DNA of 64,000 nucleotides. It comes from Mugil cephalus. Taxonomy: Eukaryota > Chordata > Actinopteri > Mugiliformes > Mugilidae. A program made the position numbers and the translations under genes. The DNA lies in contig NC_061783.1 in NCBI RefSeq assembly GCF_022458985.1, positions 15,321,913 through 15,385,912 on the forward strand, read 5' to 3'. The notes below the pieces were generated by a model. It worked only from the letters and a program-made list of their open reading frames with translations, searched no databases and was not told where the DNA came from. Shown piece after piece: positions 62,301 to 64,000 of this stretch (positions are counted from its first letter, which is position 1; the number at the start of each line of letters is the position of its first letter).

Positions 62301-64000
62301 GATTCCCTTGTCACAAGTAAGAGTGGAAGCAGGATAAGTTCAAATTAAAAGAAAACTAATGCTTCCATGTTATGACAACTAAAGGGGACTACTTACCGAC
62401 AGTTCCCCTTCCTCTGCCTCTTCCCCTTCGGCCTCGCTCTGCCCCTCTACCAGCTATGCCGCCAGCTTTGCCTCCATCCAGGCCGTTCTCCTGACCACGA
62501 ACTAGTTATGAAGAGAGCAAACGGCAGGACATTTAGACACTGCACGGTCATCAAGGTACTCACTAATATGTGTTAATAGTCTGCAGAGAAGCATCAAAAA
62601 AAGTGTGATATTGCATGGCATCTTTCACGCCAACAAATCAACGGAAACACGTGGGTCCGCTCCAAATGTGGACTCAATGCTTAATGTGGGTGTCCACACA
62701 CGTCTTTTACCTGATCAGATCGCCCAGAACTTAATACAGGGTCTGAACAGGCCCATAGACGACATAATAACAAAAGACATGCAAGGACCTTTAATGTAAA
62801 ATGATACAGAATGAGTAGCTATTGCTACGTTGCAAAGAGTGTTCACACAGCACAGAATATTGTAACATTTTAAAAGGTTTTCTATTCTCTTCTTTCATTA
62901 ATATTGTGGAACTTTTTACCACATTTTTATTTTCTTTCGTAAACAGTTCACCAAGTCTTTTATTTGGAGGAATCAATTGGCTATATTTGGACAATAAACT
63001 ATAAAAAGTGAACCAGGAAAGATTTGGTCAGCACTTACACTCTCTTCCCCTGCTGGCTCCGCGGCCCTTACGTGGCGCTCCACCTCGACGACGTGCTGCA
63101 TCTTTCTCTCCTCCCTTCTCTCTGTTCTCTTTTCCTTCCTCTCCAGTTTCTGCCTGGCTGGTCTCCTTCTGACCCGACACCCCTTTCTTCTTGCCCACCA
63201 TTTCCCAGGAGTCCTTAAGAAACAAACACAGCATTAAAGCGTTGTTCGATTAAGTGTGCTGCTGGCCTCACTGATGGCCTGGAATCAGTAAGGCATTCAA
63301 TTTGGAGAAATTACTGGTCAGCTCACTACCCAACTGGGCATACAAAATTGCTGCTCATGAAGTTACGTTTTTCTTGCCAGGTAGGGAAATACACTATCTA
63401 ATCTAAATCTACGTCTGACTAGTGGGGCCCCTTATATCACAGTCAAAATCTGCTCCTCTTATTATTTATTCAGCAACGAGTGTTATTGATCTAGCTCGTT
63501 TTAGTCTTTTCTCCAAAGAGGCGGTATCTTGACAATCAAAGCAGTTGACAACCTCTTATCAAGTGTGATTCATGAGCTTGCAAGATGCATTTCAATTCTT
63601 TTATAGTTTCAGTTTCCACCCATGATCTGCTAGTTTTATTTATATCCAGGCATGTAGCCATGCTGTTTTTGAAAAGAGTCACTTCTCTTAATAGATCACC
63701 ATGTCAAACTGACAACAGAAGACCACTGAAGATATACAGCAAACATATTTACACTGAACATCTCTATACTTGATATACTTCTTTGTCAAAGGTGGAAAAC
63801 GCTTCTCTGTGTTTTTATCTTCACAGGGTTAATATCAATATTTATCCAATTCTGTGTTGCACTGATTTCTCCAGAATCTGTCCCTTGTAATGCTAAGCCT
63901 CCACACAAAGCCGATACTCACAGTGTCTGGGCTACCCTCCAGCAACACGTTAATGGCTCTGTTGACATCCCCATTGCAATCATGCAGTGCTATCATGGAC
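47391..64000 (-). CDS. ubap2l: Ubiquitin-associated protein 2-like, 5' end outside the window
   Basis: RNA-binding stress-granule scaffold. Exons (minus): 64000-63922 (partial), 63213-63039, 62501-62397, 62273-62228, 58589-58483, 58156-58097, 57991-57939, 57743-57658, 57492-57312, 57183-56997, 56880-56546, 56355-56183, 55951-55831, 55511-55472, 55342-55144, 55023-54960, 54738-54399, 53587-53499, 53393-53340, 53228-53147, 52922-52705, 52458-52353, 51174-51049, 49069-49002, 48906-48712, 47486-47391. They join in phase to 1127 residues. The edge exon is the end of the UBA domain (ALHDCNGDVNRAINVLLEG). RGG segments follow (GRGASRGREFRGQENG, GRRGRGRGRG, GRRGGRFSAQGMG). Then come WGTEDWNED, RIDLAVLLGKTP, LEQYKTAQALAQLAAQHSQ, AVEMPGSTDISGLNLQFGAL, PPNLPPGVPPLLPNPYIVAP, YGYDDLQMLQTR and end NKSAYNSYNWGAN. 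Two exons look like cassettes. Confidence 0.95.
49070..51048 (-). other. ubap2l intron, no other gene seen
   Basis: A 2-kb intron with scattered short open frames on both strands, none recognisable. It contains AT-rich stretches (near 50050 and 50190) but no identifiable transposon. Confidence 0.5.
51049..51174 (-). other. ubap2l: ubap2l cassette exon, 126 bases
   Basis: Encodes GYEDVGQASGSGDFCKGGYG and an Ala-rich remainder. Both neighbours break in phase 1 (after ACT G), so skipping gives STG followed by VSVTSSNTGVPD, which is the common human form. Inclusion adds 42 residues. The acceptor GTTGCAG and donor GTGAGT are good. Intron lengths around it are about 1.2 and 2.0 kb. Confidence 0.65.
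54346..54364. repeat. CA dinucleotide microsatellite
   Basis: About nine CA units lie 34 bases inside the ubap2l intron beyond the donor of the exon at 54399-54738. Confidence 0.9.
58097..58156 (-). other. ubap2l: ubap2l cassette exon, 60 bases
   Basis: Encodes about 20 residues, MEYSAGEGTNYPPKFDSAP, with good splice sites (TTTCCAG and GTAAGC). Skipping joins GCT A to GT GCT TGG and restores EEGASAWRSATEEW, matching human DDGTSAWRTATEEW. Inclusion changes the junction Ser to Arg at one side and Gly at the other. It is therefore probably an alternative exon. Confidence 0.6.
58919..59282. mobile_element. MITE-like element with perfect 16-bp terminal inverted repeats
   Basis: AAGCTGGGCTCAGACT at 58919-58934 is exactly inverted at 59267-59282 (AGTCTGAGCCCAGCTT), enclosing 364 bp without a long open frame. 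A GT microsatellite (59189-59210) sits inside. No clear target-site duplication is visible (GTT before, CAG after), so superfamily assignment is open. It lies in the largest ubap2l intron. Confidence 0.6.
59189..59210. repeat. GT dinucleotide microsatellite
   Basis: Eleven GT units within the MITE-like element in the ubap2l intron. Confidence 0.9.
61201..61227. repeat. 27-base G homopolymer
   Basis: Uninterrupted G followed by TGGTGGGAGGTGGGGG, in the large ubap2l intron. In the sense RNA (minus strand) it would be a C-run. It could form G-quadruplex structures on the plus strand. The true length is uncertain, because such runs are often miscounted. Confidence 0.85.

Overview
The window is a nuclear chromosomal segment from a ray-finned (teleost) fish. 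All genes are split by short GT-AG introns, and the encoded proteins match vertebrate families nearly residue for residue. Repeats are fish-type: a Tc1 remnant, truncated non-LTR retroelements and many microsatellites. No database was searched. Exon boundaries were read by hand from splice sites, reading phase and remembered human orthologues, and paralogue suffixes (a/b) cannot be assigned.

Layout, left to right. 1-2.5 kb: intergenic, with a Tc1/mariner remnant and a local 0.1-kb duplication. 2.58-3.80 kb (+): a small secreted ECM1-like gene. 5.05-14.6 kb (+): pip5k1a, 15 coding exons and a long 3' UTR. 15.50-19.3 kb (+): psmd4 (Rpn10), 10 exons. 19.6-30.1 kb (+): znf687, multi-zinc-finger regulator. 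28.57-37.69 kb: a 3.04-kb segment present three times in tandem. 37.47-40.73 kb (-): aqp10, aquaglyceroporin. 41.36 kb (+): tRNA-His. 43.12-44.81 kb (-): hax1. 46.0-64.0 kb (-): ubap2l, running off the right edge (5' end missing).

The genes are housekeeping or broadly expressed and do not form one pathway: PI(4,5)P2 synthesis, ubiquitin recognition at the proteasome, zinc-finger regulation, water/glycerol transport, mitochondrial survival, and RNP/stress-granule biology. All belong to the neighbourhood found on human 1q21.3. In human, PIP5K1A-PSMD4-ZNF687 and AQP10-HAX1-UBAP2L are two clusters a few megabases apart; here they abut.

The most unusual structure lies exactly at that contact. The convergent 3' ends of znf687 and aqp10 form a unit repeated three times at very high identity. 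The outer ends keep the two intact genes, and the two internal junctions fuse a truncated aqp10 last exon to a truncated znf687 last exon with the same 5-base filler. It is either a very young tandem triplication or an assembly artefact. Each unit also contains three diverged 205-236-bp monomers. Other points of interest are a GC-AG intron in psmd4, two phase-preserving cassette exons in ubap2l, and a 364-bp element with perfect 16-bp terminal inverted repeats.
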